A stretch of DNA of 64,000 nt from UBA7488 sp964414185. Its GTDB lineage: Bacteria > Pseudomonadota > Alphaproteobacteria > CAAHEQ01 > UBA3637. A model generated the notes under the pieces. It did not search any database. It saw only the letters and a list, made by a program, of their open reading frames with translations, and was not told where the DNA came from. The position numbers were made by a program, and so were the translations under genes. Below are positions 36,661-45,895 of the stretch, one piece after another. The stretch covers positions 1 to 64,000 of the forward strand of contig CAYPVK010000007.1 of NCBI GenBank assembly GCA_964414185.1, in the 5' to 3' direction. Numbering within the stretch: the first letter of the stretch is position 1; each line of letters opens with the position of its first letter.

Positions 36661-37089
36661 ATGTCTAAAATTGCTCAATATATACGTCCGTTAGCACTTG
36701 GCGTCATTTTAAAAGACGGTAAAATTTTGGCGGTTCGCGAATTTGACCGAAAGAAAAACGAAACTTTTTACCGTTTGCTCGGCGGCGGAATTGAATTTTG
36801 CGAAACGGGAAAGGATGCTTTAAAACGCGAATTTATGGAAGAACTCGGGGTTGAAATTAATGTTAAAAAACGTTTGGGCGTCCTTGAAAACCTGTTCACG
36901 TTCGAAAATCAACAAGGGCATGAAATTTGTTTGCTTTACAGTATGGAATTTAGTGATAAAAATGTATCCGAAAAAGAAAAGCTGCCGATGATTGAACCGC
37001 AACATGCGGGTAAAGTTGCCGAATATGTCGATGTTAATACGCCGCATATTTATCCTAACGGATGGCAAGAATATATTATGCAAGCTTAA
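36661..37089 (+). CDS. Nudix hydrolase
   Basis: A 142-residue pyrophosphohydrolase. The Nudix box GGIEFCETGKDALKREFMEEL matches G-x5-E-x7-R-E-x2-E-E-L-G with all catalytic acids. Substrates of the family are NDP-X compounds such as nucleotide sugars, dinucleoside polyphosphates or oxidised nucleotides; the sequence does not decide among them. SD AAGAAAG about 8 bases before the ATG. Confidence 0.88.
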   Translation: MSKIAQYIRPLALGVILKDGKILAVREFDRKKNETFYRLLGGGIEFCETGKDALKREFMEELGVEINVKKRLGVLENLFTFENQQGHEICLLYSMEFSDKNVSEKEKLPMIEPQHAGKVAEYVDVNTPHIYPNGWQEYIMQA

Positions 37090-37177
37090 ACTCTTGCCAA
37101 AAGACGCCATACGCTTTTTTTAAATTTATTAAGGATATATTCTATAAAAAAACTTAAGCATTGTTGTTTTTATACCG

Positions 37178-38233
37178 CTACATCGTTCCTTTGGCTGATT
37201 TCAACTGCCCGCAAGCGGCCATAATGTCCTCCCCGCGCGATTTGCGAATGGGGGCGGCAAAATATTTGCCTTCCAAAAATCTGGAAAATTTATGGATTGT
37301 ATTACTGCTGGACGGTTCAAACGGCGCACCGTTCCAAGGATGAAACGGAATTAAATTAAATTTGACTTCCAACCCTTTAACCAAACGGACTAATTCTTCG
37401 GCACATTCCAATGAATCGTTGACGCCTTTCAACATTACATATTCCATTGTGATAAATTGACGTTTTTGTGAACGAGCCTGATATTCCTTACAAGCATCTA
37501 TTAATTTTGCCAATGGGAATTTTTTGTTAATCGGCATAATAGACGAGCGAATTTCATCATTCGGCGCATGTAAACTGACCGCCAATTTAACGCCCAAATC
37601 GGCTAAAAGCGGAATTTTATCCGCAACACCTGCCGTTGAAACGGTAATTTTGCGTTTGGACAAACCGATACCGTCGGGTGCTTTTAACAACTCAATTGCC
37701 TTTGCGACATTTTCAAAATTATACAAGGGTTCGCCCATCCCCATAAATACAACGTTTGACAAACGACGCGTGTCATCGGTCGGCGTCGGCCATTCGCCGT
37801 AACTGTCCCGCGCCGCCATAAATTGCCCGACAATTTCGCCGGCCGTTAAATTGCGCATCATTTTTTGCGTGCCCGTATGGCAAAATTTACACCCTTGAGC
37901 ACATCCGACTTGAGAAGATACACATACGGCACCGCTGTCTTCTTGCGGGATATAAACGGTTTCGACTTGTTTGCCGTCGGCAAATTCCATCAACCATTTG
38001 CGCGTCGTGTCGATTGAGGTTTGTTCGGTTATGATTTTCGGATGCACCGCAGTGTAATGTTCATCTAATTTTGCACGAAAATCTTTTGCCAATGACGTCA
38101 TTTTTTGAAAATCACTTTGACCTTGGTAATATAGCCAATGCCACAGCTGTTTTGTTCTGAACGGCTTTTCGCCAATGCTGACAAGTTCGGCATTTAATTC
38201 GTCAAAAGTCAAGCCGATAAGATTTTTTTTCAT
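37178..38233 (-). CDS. rlmN: Dual-specificity RNA methyltransferase RlmN
   Basis: Radical SAM enzyme that methylates C2 of A2503 in 23S rRNA and A37 of some tRNAs. 351 residues. The [4Fe-4S] ligands are in CKFCHTG preceded by CAQG. The mechanistic Cys pair fits CVSSQVGCAQG and the C-terminal AACGQLKS. GMGEPLYN binds SAM. It sits 9 bases after the IalB-like gene, a pairing I know from alphaproteobacteria. Confidence 0.96.
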   Translation of the reverse strand: MKKNLIGLTFDELNAELVSIGEKPFRTKQLWHWLYYQGQSDFQKMTSLAKDFRAKLDEHYTAVHPKIITEQTSIDTTRKWLMEFADGKQVETVYIPQEDSGAVCVSSQVGCAQGCKFCHTGTQKMMRNLTAGEIVGQFMAARDSYGEWPTPTDDTRRLSNVVFMGMGEPLYNFENVAKAIELLKAPDGIGLSKRKITVSTAGVADKIPLLADLGVKLAVSLHAPNDEIRSSIMPINKKFPLAKLIDACKEYQARSQKRQFITMEYVMLKGVNDSLECAEELVRLVKGLEVKFNLIPFHPWNGAPFEPSSSNTIHKFSRFLEGKYFAAPIRKSRGEDIMAACGQLKSAKGTM

Positions 38234-38242
38234 ACCGCCCCC

Positions 38243-38761
38243 TTATCTGCCGCAAGCTTCATTGATGGCTTCATACGCTTTTGTAAAGCCTTTCAACGAA
38301 AAAGTATCTGTGATTTTGGTACCACGCACGGATTGCCCATAAGCAATCGCATTGGATCCTTTAATCATGTCTTGGACTAACTTTTTATCGGTAGCGGCCT
38401 CTTTGACCCAAGCCATATCTTTGACGGCTTCCAAATTGACCGTTTTGCGGTTGTCCACACGCAGTGTCGGCTTTGTCCCTTTTTTATAGGTAAAGCCGGC
38501 TTGAATACTTACCACATCATAAGATTTATCGTTCGGGCGGTGCGTAACAGATAAAAATACATCTCCGCGATATGTATATTTGCCTGCCGATTTGGTTGGT
38601 TCAGCCGCCATATAACAGACTTTGCCGTCCGTTTCTTGGAATGAATAGGCCGTCCAAGAATGGAAAGTGCCCAATATCGTTAAATCGGGCGGGGTCGCCG
38701 ATGCATTTTTTACGAAAGTAAAAAGACAAGCAACACACAACCCCCAAATAACTTTTTTCAT
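38243..38761 (-). CDS. Periplasmic IalB-like (invasion-associated locus B) family protein
   Basis: A 172-residue exported protein. The signal peptide cleaves near NASA-TPP (residues 21-25). The mature part has the IalB/DUF1176-like pattern: W-x-A-Y, K-x-CYMAAEPT, VTHRPN, VVSIQAG, then a C-terminal Cys (EACGR). The two Cys would form a disulfide. In alphaproteobacteria such genes often precede rlmN. The role is unclear despite the name. Confidence 0.78.
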   Translation of the reverse strand: MKKVIWGLCVACLFTFVKNASATPPDLTILGTFHSWTAYSFQETDGKVCYMAAEPTKSAGKYTYRGDVFLSVTHRPNDKSYDVVSIQAGFTYKKGTKPTLRVDNRKTVNLEAVKDMAWVKEAATDKKLVQDMIKGSNAIAYGQSVRGTKITDTFSLKGFTKAYEAINEACGR

Positions 38762-38876
38762 CCCTTTGCTCCTTTAGCGTTTTTTTAAAAGTCTAGCCCA
38801 TCCCCCAATAAAAGGCAAGACTTTTTTAAAACCTTAAAGCAAACGGCGACCGAACCGTCTCGGTCAAACAAAGGAA

Positions 38877-39170
38877 TTATTCTGCTTCACATCCGTTGCC
38901 TTCAATAGCCCAGCTTGCCACTTGGCCATTGATAATCGTAAAGACTGTTTCGCAGTATTTATTGCTTCCTTTATCTGTAATTCCGTCTTTTAAATATGAC
39001 ACATACCGAGCCGTCAATGTGTCATATGTTTTCGTCGGCACACCCCATTGGCCGATTAAACGGCTTTCCGGATAGCCGATAAAACCATCCAATTTGGCTT
39101 CATATTTTTCGCGTGTCGCACATGATGCCACCATCAACACCATCGCCAACGCACATAAAATTTTTTTCAT
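38877..39170 (-). CDS. Small outer-membrane-type lipoprotein
   Basis: A 97-residue lipoprotein with lipobox VASC (ALAMVLMVASCAT, Cys17). The mature part has GYPESRLIGQWGVPTKTY, resembling the G-x-x-x-x-x-x-x-x-G-x-P of BamE/SmpA-like folds, and two Cys near the C-terminus (YCETVF and GNGCEAE). It may be a small relative of that fold. SD AAGGGGGAG. Function unknown. Confidence 0.75.
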   Translation of the reverse strand: MKKILCALAMVLMVASCATREKYEAKLDGFIGYPESRLIGQWGVPTKTYDTLTARYVSYLKDGITDKGSNKYCETVFTIINGQVASWAIEGNGCEAE

Positions 39171-39300
39171 TTAAGTCTCCCCCTTTTGACTTATAATAAG
39201 TTCTTCAAATCTTCAGTTAGGCATGCTTTTGCCGAATAACAAGGGGAAACGATAAAATCTGTAAATAAGTATGTCTTTTACAATCAAAAACAACACAAAA

Positions 39301-39897
39301 TTATTCAAATACTTTTATTCGTTCTTTAAGCGGTTCATGCGATTTTTCATCCGCCGGCCGTACGACGGCGCCGAAATTCATCTGGGCAATCAAACGCCAA
39401 TTCTTCGGAATGTTAAAGGTCATCGCCGCCGATTTATCCACCAAAGGATTATAATGTTGCAAATTGGCACCCAATCCCAACTCGGTCAAACCCGCCCAAA
39501 CCATATATTGCAAAATGGCATTATTATGCTCCGCCCATTGGGGAAATTTTTCTTTATAAGTCGGGAATTTTTCTTGCAAAGCGCGGGTTATGTCATCGTC
39601 TTCATAAAATAAAACGGTACCGATGCCTTGCATAAAAGAATTAATTTTTTCTTCGGTCGGTTTGAACTTGTCGGGCGGTACGATTTTTCTTAACGAATCC
39701 ATCGTTAAATTCCAAAACTTCTTTGAATTGTTCCCGAATAAAACGACAATGCGCGGCGATTGAGAATTAAAGGCCGACGGGGCTTCGTAAACACACCGTT
39801 CAATAACGTTCATGATTTGTTTTTTCGAAACGGCCGTATTTGTATTTAGCGCGTAAACGGAACGTCGCTCTCTGATTAATTCCAAAAAATCTTTCAT
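39301..39897 (-). CDS. Nitroreductase family protein
   Basis: A 198-residue FMN-dependent oxidoreductase. It shows the N-terminal ERRSVYAL (the R-R-S of the family), PSAFNSQSPRIVV for FMN contacts, and the C-terminal region with NFGAVV. It probably reduces nitro or quinone compounds using NAD(P)H; substrate unknown. The ATG at 39895-39897 has AGGAGG just upstream; a longer TTG start is less likely. Confidence 0.88.
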   Translation of the reverse strand: MKDFLELIRERRSVYALNTNTAVSKKQIMNVIERCVYEAPSAFNSQSPRIVVLFGNNSKKFWNLTMDSLRKIVPPDKFKPTEEKINSFMQGIGTVLFYEDDDITRALQEKFPTYKEKFPQWAEHNNAILQYMVWAGLTELGLGANLQHYNPLVDKSAAMTFNIPKNWRLIAQMNFGAVVRPADEKSHEPLKERIKVFE

Positions 39898-40022
39898 GTT
39901 ATTTCCTCCTAAAAATAACAATAAGACCGCCGATTAAAATAATCAATAAAATGCTTGATTATTTTAAAATTTTCTTTAAAATGGCGGGGAAAAATCAACC
40001 TAAAATTACGTAAAAGTCTGAC

Positions 40023-40544
40023 ATGCATCCGATTGAATTATTTAAATATTGTCCCAAATGCGGGTCGAATAAATTTTTTATTTCTTCCCCTATTTCCAAA
40101 AAATGCGAAACTTGCGGATTTGAATTTTTTAAAAATCCTACCATCGGCGTCGGCGCTTTGATTTTCGATAAACAAAACCGATTACTTGCCATTCGCCGTG
40201 CTAAAGATCCCGCTAAAGGAAGCTTGGCTTTTGTCGGCGGATTTGTCGATATCGGCGAAACGTTGGAGCAAGCCGTCATTCGTGAAGCGAAAGAAGAACT
40301 TGGCTTGGATATTATCCCCGAAAAATTAATCGCCGATTTCCCGAATTCATATATTTATCAAGGCATGGACCAATATCCGTTGGATTTTTTCTTTTTATGC
40401 AAAGTAAAAGACGCTTCCGAATTGATATTGCAACAAAACGAAATTTCCGAAGCTTTATGGATTGACAAAGACAAAATTAACATTGACGCGTTCGGATTGA
40501 CCAGCAATCGTGCCGTTTTAAAAACATTATTGAATAAAGATTAA
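40023..40544 (+). CDS. Nudix hydrolase with N-terminal zinc ribbon (NudC-like)
   Basis: A 173-residue protein. A zinc ribbon near the start (CPKCG ... CETCG) is followed by a Nudix box GGFVDIGETLEQAVIREAKEELG. NudC (NADH pyrophosphatase/deNADding enzyme) has this layout, but NudC proteins are larger and carry SQPWPFPxS, not seen here. It therefore belongs to the short zinc-ribbon Nudix group of unknown substrate. SD is weak. Confidence 0.86.
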   Translation: MHPIELFKYCPKCGSNKFFISSPISKKCETCGFEFFKNPTIGVGALIFDKQNRLLAIRRAKDPAKGSLAFVGGFVDIGETLEQAVIREAKEELGLDIIPEKLIADFPNSYIYQGMDQYPLDFFFLCKVKDASELILQQNEISEALWIDKDKINIDAFGLTSNRAVLKTLLNKD

Positions 40545-40646
40545 AATTTTTGCGCATCCATTCAACTTATGAACGTCATCGCTGGCGGCAAAATTATTTC
40601 ACCACGATATCACAATACATGGTATTTATGAAAGCCATAAAAAATA

Positions 40647-40895
40647 TTATGCAATTTTGTCTTTCTTACCCGAACATTGGCTTGAACCGTCTTGTTTATC
40701 GGAACACGAACATTTTGTACCGGATTTGTGAACACCTTTTTCAGCGGCATGATTTTCATGGCAACAACATGTCTTGTCATCATGCGTTTCACCGCAATGA
40801 CACCCTTCATGGCATTGGCAATCTTTATCACAAGTACACTCATCTTTACAATCGCAAACTTCACATCGACAATCCGAATTGGCACATTTGTTCAT
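40647..40895 (-). CDS. Cysteine-rich metallothionein-like protein
   Basis: An 82-residue protein with 17 Cys and 6 His. Residues 4-45 are dense with C-x-C and C-x-x-C: CRCEVCDC, CTC, CQCHEGCHC, CCCHENH. A second, sparser part has CSC and one Cys near the end. This is a metal-thiolate composition, probably for Zn, Cu or Cd, but it does not match the cyanobacterial SmtA pattern as I recall it. A strong SD (AAAGGAGG) and a promoter with a 17-base spacer support expression. It is next to a decayed integrase and tRNA-Glu, so it may have been brought in by an island. Metal binding is inferred only. Confidence 0.75.
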   Translation of the reverse strand: MNKCANSDCRCEVCDCKDECTCDKDCQCHEGCHCGETHDDKTCCCHENHAAEKGVHKSGTKCSCSDKQDGSSQCSGKKDKIA

Positions 40896-40934
40896 TCAAA
40901 ACCTCCTTTAAAAAAAATGTATTATACTTATTCG

Positions 40935-40963
40935 TATATATGGATGACAAGCTACTTTGTCAA
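40935..40963 (-). promoter_or_regulatory. Promoter and operator-like repeat upstream of the cysteine-rich gene
   Basis: On the minus strand: -35 TTGACA, exactly 17 bases, -10 TATATA. Just downstream (about 40923-40937) lies ATAC-GAATAA-GTAT, an inverted repeat overlapping the likely start site. It is where a metal-sensing repressor would bind, though the repeat is short and no regulator gene is near. Confidence 0.65.
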
Positions 40964-40979
40964 GGCAACTATTCATTGA

Positions 40980-41163
40980 AACAATGCCGGTGCCGCCTAT
41001 TATGAAGCGAACACAACATCGGCTGAGAACATAACAATTTTAGGTCACAAGCAAATAAACACCAATATGGCAATATATCCAGAACACACCTGAGAAAGTT
41101 GTGGAAGATTTGAAAAAAAGATTGGATTTTGAAGCCAAAAATTTTGCGAAAAGGGAAAAATAA
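40980..41163 (+). pseudogene. C-terminal remnant of a tyrosine integrase
   Basis: Two frames joined by one frameshift near 41065 give SAENITILGHKQINT followed by YIQNTPEKVVEDLKKRL and a basic tail ending in TAA. LGHKQINT...Y matches the G-H-x-x-x-x-T-x-x-x-Y end of phage integrases, with the nucleophilic Tyr in QYIQ. Only about 60 residues remain; nothing upstream encodes the rest. It ends about 80 bases from tRNA-Glu, a typical integration target, so it is probably the scar of a lost element. Confidence 0.6.
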
Positions 41164-41212
41164 TCTTTAAGAATCAATGAGAACAAAACAAGAACATTTT
41201 TTGTAAAATATT

Positions 41213-41239
41213 AAAAAAAGCCTTGAATATCAAGGCTTT
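41213..41239 (-). terminator. Rho-independent terminator of tRNA-Glu
   Basis: On the minus strand AAAGCCTTGA pairs with TCAAGGCTTT across a three-base loop and is followed by more T. It lies 5 bases beyond the tRNA-Glu CCA end. Confidence 0.88.
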
Positions 41240-41243
41240 ATAT

Positions 41244-41319
41244 TGGCGACCCCACGGGGATTCGAACCCCGGTTACCGCCGTGAAAGGGCGATGTCCTAG
41301 GCCTCTAGACGATGGGGTC
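41244..41319 (-). tRNA. tRNA-Glu (TTC)
   Basis: 76 nt with encoded CCA. Acceptor GACCCCA pairs fully with TGGGGTC. The anticodon loop CCTTTCACG gives anticodon TTC, and the T arm reads GGGGTTCGAACCCC. A decayed integrase lies just downstream of its 3' end. Confidence 0.96.
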
Positions 41320-41521
41320 ATCTGAGATCGATATGCTTATACCTTAAAATTTTATCTTTTGCAAGCATTTTTTTCATATTTTTTGATTTTTTTTCTAACC
41401 GGTTGAAAAATAAATCATCAATATGCATTCACTGAAAAACTTTATCGTTTAAACCCACTATAAAAAACTAAGCCCGACATTCGCTGCCGAGCTCAGCTCA
41501 ATGAATTATAAATTCAAAAAA

Positions 41522-43879
41522 TCAAGCCCTTAATTCGGCACCTGTATTTTTGGCGACCAAATTAATAATTTGAGTGGATAAAATCTCGATATCTTTATCC
41601 GTTAAAGTTTTATCGATAGGTTGAATATGCACTTTAACCGCCAATGATTTTTTACCGTCAGGCAATTTATCGCCTTCATATACGTCAAAAACGCTGACAT
41701 TCGTAATCAAATCCTTATTCACGCCCAAAATCGTCGAAATAATTTTTTCGGCATCCACGGATTTATCCATGACAAATGCGAAATCGCGGCTGAGCGGCAT
41801 TAAGTTAGATACCTTTAACGCTTTGCCCGATTTTGTTTTGTTTTTCGGCATCGGCACATTTGCCATATACACTTCAAAGGCAACCACGGGCGTTTTGATA
41901 TCAAAAGCCTTTAAAATCGCAGGATGAATTTCCCCGAAATGCGCCAAAACATTTTTGCCCAGACACAAACTGCCCGACCGACCGGGATGATACCACTTGG
42001 GTGCTTTGCGGAACACTTGCGTTTTGGGGGCATCTATTGCTGCCAGCGCATCCAAAGCATCGGCTTTGGCATCAAACACATCCACACCGCGCGCATTTGT
42101 TGCCCAATGCTTCGGCATATAGGCCCCTGCCCTTATCCCGCAAGCCACCATTGCTTGGTCGCCCGGTTTATTTGAATAAAATTCGGGACCGACTTCAAAT
42201 AATTGCACATCATTTATACCGCGGTCTTGATTACGCTTAACGGCAGACAACAAATTCGCAACCAACGTCGGGCGCATTTCATCCAAATCCGACGCAATCG
42301 GATTAGCAATAATCACATGTTTATCCGTAAACAATGCGGCAATTTCGGAATCCATGAACGACCACGTAATGGCTTGATTCAAACCACGGGCAGCCAACTC
42401 GCGGCGCACGGCCACTTCGCGTTTTTGATGAGGCAATAAAATGCTGACAGGCAATTCATCGGGGCGCATCGGAGCAACGGGCAAATCTTCCAACCCGTAA
42501 ATGCGTACGATTTCTTCGACAACATCCGCATTGCCCGTTACGTCATGGACGCGCCAAGACGGTACCATGATTTTATCTCCGTCAACCGTAAAGCCCAATT
42601 TTTGCAAGATTTCGACCATTTTATCGTGCGCAATATTCATGCCGACCAAACGTTTGACTTGATTAAAATCGAAATTGATTTCATGATGCCAATCGGGTTC
42701 GGCCCCCGCTATAACAAGTTCGGACGCTTCGCCACCGCAATATTCAAGTATCAAATCGGTTGCATCTTGCATACCTTGCACGCAACTTGCGGGATCAATG
42801 CCGCGTTCAAAACGCGTTCTGGAATCCGATTCGGCATTGAGCAACCGCCCCGTTCTGGCGACGGATAAGGGTTTGAAATATGCCGATTCCAAAAAGATAT
42901 TGACGGTTTCCACAGAACACCCCGTTTCTTCGCCGCCCATAATACCGGCAATGCTTTGCGCGCCTTTGTCATCGGCAATAACGGTCATACCTTCTTGCAA
43001 CGTATATTCTTTACCGTCCAAAGCGGATAACTTTTCACCTTCGTGCGCCGAACGCACCGTGATGTTGCCCGTCAATTTATCGGCATCAAATACATGCATC
43101 GGGCGGCAATCGCGAATATTTAAATAATTCGTCACGTCAACCAAAAACGAAATCGGACGCAACCCCGCAGAAATTAAAGCTTCTTTCATCCAATCCGGAC
43201 TTTGCGTATTTTTAACGTTTTTAATATACCGTCCGACGAATTGAGAACAATTATCATCAGTAATCGTAACCGAAATCGGCGATTGATACGACCCTTTGAT
43301 TTCGGTGGCATGTTCAGGCATATATGCCCCGATACCCGTTGCGGCCAAATCGCGTGCAATACCTTGGATACCGAAACAATCCCCGCGATTAGGCGTTACA
43401 TTCACGTCCAAAATCACGTCCGACCCCAACACATCGGCAATCGGCGTACCTGCGGGCAAGTCGGTTTTGACGTCCATAATGCCTTCATGAGAATCGGAAA
43501 TACCCAATTCTTTTTCCGAACACATCATGCCGCAACTTTCAACGCCGCGAATGACGCCTTTTTTCAACGCTTCGTTATACAGCGGGATAATTACCCCCTC
43601 ATGCGCCAAAACGGATTTCATGCCGACATAACAATTCGGCGCGCCGCAAACGATTTGCAACATTTGTTTACCGTCCCACACGCCCAAGATATTTAACTTA
43701 TCGGCGTTCGGGTGTTTTTCTTTGGTTTTGATTTCGCCGACGACAAAATCTTTCAAAGCCGTAGCATTATCCATGATTTCTTCGACTTCTAATCCGATAG
43801 CCGTCAATTTATCGGCAATTTCTTTGGCCGACGCTGTTGTATCGATGAATTTTTTAAGCAAATTGATTGAAACGCGCAT
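41522..43879 (-). CDS. pheT: Phenylalanyl-tRNA synthetase beta subunit
   Basis: 785 residues. It has the N-terminal tRNA-binding (EMAP-like) domain with KEKHPNADKLNILGVW, the B3/B4 editing domain, the B5 DNA-binding-like domain, the catalytic-like core and a C-terminal ferredoxin-like anticodon-binding domain (LMPLSRDFAFVMDK). It forms an alpha2-beta2 enzyme with PheS. Its ATG overlaps the pheS stop (TAATG), so the two are coupled. Confidence 0.97.
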   Translation of the reverse strand: MRVSINLLKKFIDTTASAKEIADKLTAIGLEVEEIMDNATALKDFVVGEIKTKEKHPNADKLNILGVWDGKQMLQIVCGAPNCYVGMKSVLAHEGVIIPLYNEALKKGVIRGVESCGMMCSEKELGISDSHEGIMDVKTDLPAGTPIADVLGSDVILDVNVTPNRGDCFGIQGIARDLAATGIGAYMPEHATEIKGSYQSPISVTITDDNCSQFVGRYIKNVKNTQSPDWMKEALISAGLRPISFLVDVTNYLNIRDCRPMHVFDADKLTGNITVRSAHEGEKLSALDGKEYTLQEGMTVIADDKGAQSIAGIMGGEETGCSVETVNIFLESAYFKPLSVARTGRLLNAESDSRTRFERGIDPASCVQGMQDATDLILEYCGGEASELVIAGAEPDWHHEINFDFNQVKRLVGMNIAHDKMVEILQKLGFTVDGDKIMVPSWRVHDVTGNADVVEEIVRIYGLEDLPVAPMRPDELPVSILLPHQKREVAVRRELAARGLNQAITWSFMDSEIAALFTDKHVIIANPIASDLDEMRPTLVANLLSAVKRNQDRGINDVQLFEVGPEFYSNKPGDQAMVACGIRAGAYMPKHWATNARGVDVFDAKADALDALAAIDAPKTQVFRKAPKWYHPGRSGSLCLGKNVLAHFGEIHPAILKAFDIKTPVVAFEVYMANVPMPKNKTKSGKALKVSNLMPLSRDFAFVMDKSVDAEKIISTILGVNKDLITNVSVFDVYEGDKLPDGKKSLAVKVHIQPIDKTLTDKDIEILSTQIINLVAKNTGAELRA

Positions 43880-44970
43880 TATTTTTTCCCTCCCGCATTG
43901 AAACTTAAACCGCTTGTGATAGTCGGCACATCGTTCGGCAAAAATCCGTAATGTTTAATCCAACGCATATCCGCGTCAAAAAAGCTGCGCAAATCGGGAA
44001 TACCGTATTTCAGCATGGCAAAACGGTCAACGCCGCAACCGAAAGCAAAACCTTGGTACACATCGGGGTCAAGCCCTGCGTTTTTAAGAACGTTCGGGTG
44101 CACCATGCCACAACCGAGCAATTCCATCCAACCGGCACCGGATTTGATTTTGAATTCGCCGTTTTTGCGTTCACACCCCAAATCGGCTTCATAAGACGGT
44201 TCGGTAAACGGGAAATAAGACGGGCGGAAACGCAACGCAATATCATCGGTTTCAAAGAAGAGTTTCATAAATTCGACCAACACCGTTTTTAAATTCGCCA
44301 AATTCGTGTGCGTGTCAACCACCAACCCTTCGATTTGGTGGAACATCGGCGTATGCGTCATATCATAATCGCGGCGGTACACGCGTCCGGGAGCCACAAT
44401 TTTAATCGGCAGCTTTTTATTTTCCATTGTACGGATTTGAACGCCCGACGTATGCGTGCGCAATACTTTATCCAAATCGCCGTCCATAAAAAATGTTGCT
44501 TGCATTTGTCGGGCGGCATGGTCTTTCGGAATATTCAAAGCTTCAAAATTATGCCAATCGTCTTCGATATCGGGACCTTCGGCCAAATCAAAACCCATCT
44601 GGGCAAAAATGGTTAACATTTCTTCCATAACCTGAGACACGGGATGAATGCGCCCTGCATTTGTATCGGGACGTACGGGCAAAGTCACATCCACGGTTTC
44701 GCTTACCAATTTTGCGTTGAGTTCGGCTGTTTCCAAAGCCTTTTTTTTAGCTTCGACAGCCGCTGCAATTTGTGTTTTAAAAATGTTGAGCAATTGCCCC
44801 GCCGATTTTTTTTCTTCAATCGGCAAAGTGCCCAAATCCTTCATCAACGCCGTTATGCGCCCGTTTTTGCCCAAAGCTTGCACGCGGGCTTCATCCAAAG
44901 CGGCCAATGTATCGGCCGTTTCGATTGCCCGAAGCAGCAAAGGCTTTAATTCATTGATTTTTTGTTGCAT
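43879..44970 (-). CDS. pheS: Phenylalanyl-tRNA synthetase alpha subunit
   Basis: 363 residues. The N-terminal coiled coil is followed by the class II core: HPVSQVMEEML, RTHTSGVQIRTM (motif 2 region) and GCGVDRFAMLKYGIPDLR (motif 3). I chose the ATG at 44968-44970 (MQQKINEL), preceded by AAAGGAA; a longer non-ATG start adds a poorly conserved 14 residues. First gene of the pheST pair. Confidence 0.96.
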   Translation of the reverse strand: MQQKINELKPLLLRAIETADTLAALDEARVQALGKNGRITALMKDLGTLPIEEKKSAGQLLNIFKTQIAAAVEAKKKALETAELNAKLVSETVDVTLPVRPDTNAGRIHPVSQVMEEMLTIFAQMGFDLAEGPDIEDDWHNFEALNIPKDHAARQMQATFFMDGDLDKVLRTHTSGVQIRTMENKKLPIKIVAPGRVYRRDYDMTHTPMFHQIEGLVVDTHTNLANLKTVLVEFMKLFFETDDIALRFRPSYFPFTEPSYEADLGCERKNGEFKIKSGAGWMELLGCGMVHPNVLKNAGLDPDVYQGFAFGCGVDRFAMLKYGIPDLRSFFDADMRWIKHYGFLPNDVPTITSGLSFNAGGKK

Positions 44971-45042
44971 GTTTTTTCCTTTATGTCCGTTCGGCGGCGT
45001 TTTACAATACAATGCCGCACTTTGTTATCACAAATTGCCGTT

Positions 45043-45072
45043 ATATTACCCCATTTCGGACATAAATTTCAA
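45043..45072 (-). promoter_or_regulatory. Promoter for pheST
   Basis: On the minus strand TTGAAA, 18 bases, TAATAT, about 75 bases upstream of the pheS ATG. I see no Phe-rich leader peptide or attenuator hairpin between it and pheS. Confidence 0.6.
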
Positions 45073-45219
45073 GGAAAAAATTATTTTCCGCATGGCAGTT
45101 TCAATCGCCGCAAAATTAAAGGAACACAAAACAAAACATAAAGAAAATCACAATTGGCACGTCGGATATGAAAGTTCTGCCGAAATTTTCAAACAATTCA
45201 TCCGTTTACCATATGATAT

Positions 45220-45469
45220 ATGAAAAGAATCCAAGCTGTTATTCGGTTTTTGCACCATATGCGCCGCATTTATCGGCAACATCCCGCTAATGCCGAAAAA
45301 CGAAATCAATACCCCTGCTCCCATTGAAATGCCGCAAACCGTTCGGACGGAAAATTCAAACAACGTTTTAAACAACACAAAAATATCCGAAACAGCTTAC
45401 ACCGAAAACAAAATTTCGGGAAAACAGATGATTTTCCCCGAACAATTCGTTACAAAAATACGGCAATAA
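45220..45469 (+). pseudogene. Possible small secreted-protein gene with a frameshift
   Basis: The region between pheS and rplT has no intact gene. One frame from about 45232 reads a signal-like stretch (KLLFGFCTICAAFIGNIP) and a polar C-terminal part ending VTKIRQ and TAA. It joins an ATG at 45220 only if the A4 tract (45223-45226) loses one A. No convincing SD precedes the ATG. It may be a decayed exported protein or coincidence. The remaining bases of the 44971-45530 gap hold only the pheST promoter and the rplT terminator. Confidence 0.3.
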
Positions 45470-45499
45470 AAAAATACCCCCCTTATCGGGAGGTATTTT
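45467..45499 (-). terminator. Rho-independent terminator after rplT
   Basis: On the minus strand AAAATACCTCCC pairs with GGGGGGTATTTT (one T-G wobble) across a five-base loop, followed by a T tract. It lies 30 bases past the rplT stop. Confidence 0.88.
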
Positions 45500-45530
45500 C
45501 TGTCCGGCAAAAAGCCGACACATATCAAGC

Positions 45531-45884
45531 TTACAAAGCAGCTTTTGCCTTTGATACCAAATCGGCAAACGTTGCCGCATCGTTCAAAGCCAAATCGGCC
45601 AAAATTTTGCGATCCAATGCAATACCGGCTTTATTCAAACCGTTCATGAATTGCGAATAAACCATGCCGTTTGCACGAACGCCCGCGTTAATACGAACAA
45701 TCCACAATTGGCGAATTTCCGTTTTTTTCTTGCGGCGGTCACGGTAAGCATATTGCAAACCTTTTTCAACTTTTTGCTTTGCGACTTTATAAACCTTGGA
45801 GTTGCGTCCACGGTAGCCTTTAGCAGCCTTTAAAACCTTATTGTGTTTTGCACGAACAGTCGTGCCGCGTTTGACTCTAGCCAT
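45531..45884 (-). CDS. rplT: 50S ribosomal protein L20
   Basis: 117 residues with the canonical start ARVKRGTTVRAKHNKVLKAA and the internal GYRGRNSKVYKVAKQ. It is a basic protein binding 23S rRNA early in 50S assembly and is often autoregulatory. It follows rpmI by 11 bases. Confidence 0.97.
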   Translation of the reverse strand: MARVKRGTTVRAKHNKVLKAAKGYRGRNSKVYKVAKQKVEKGLQYAYRDRRKKKTEIRQLWIVRINAGVRANGMVYSQFMNGLNKAGIALDRKILADLALNDAATFADLVSKAKAAL

Positions 45885-45895
45885 TTTTCTACTCC

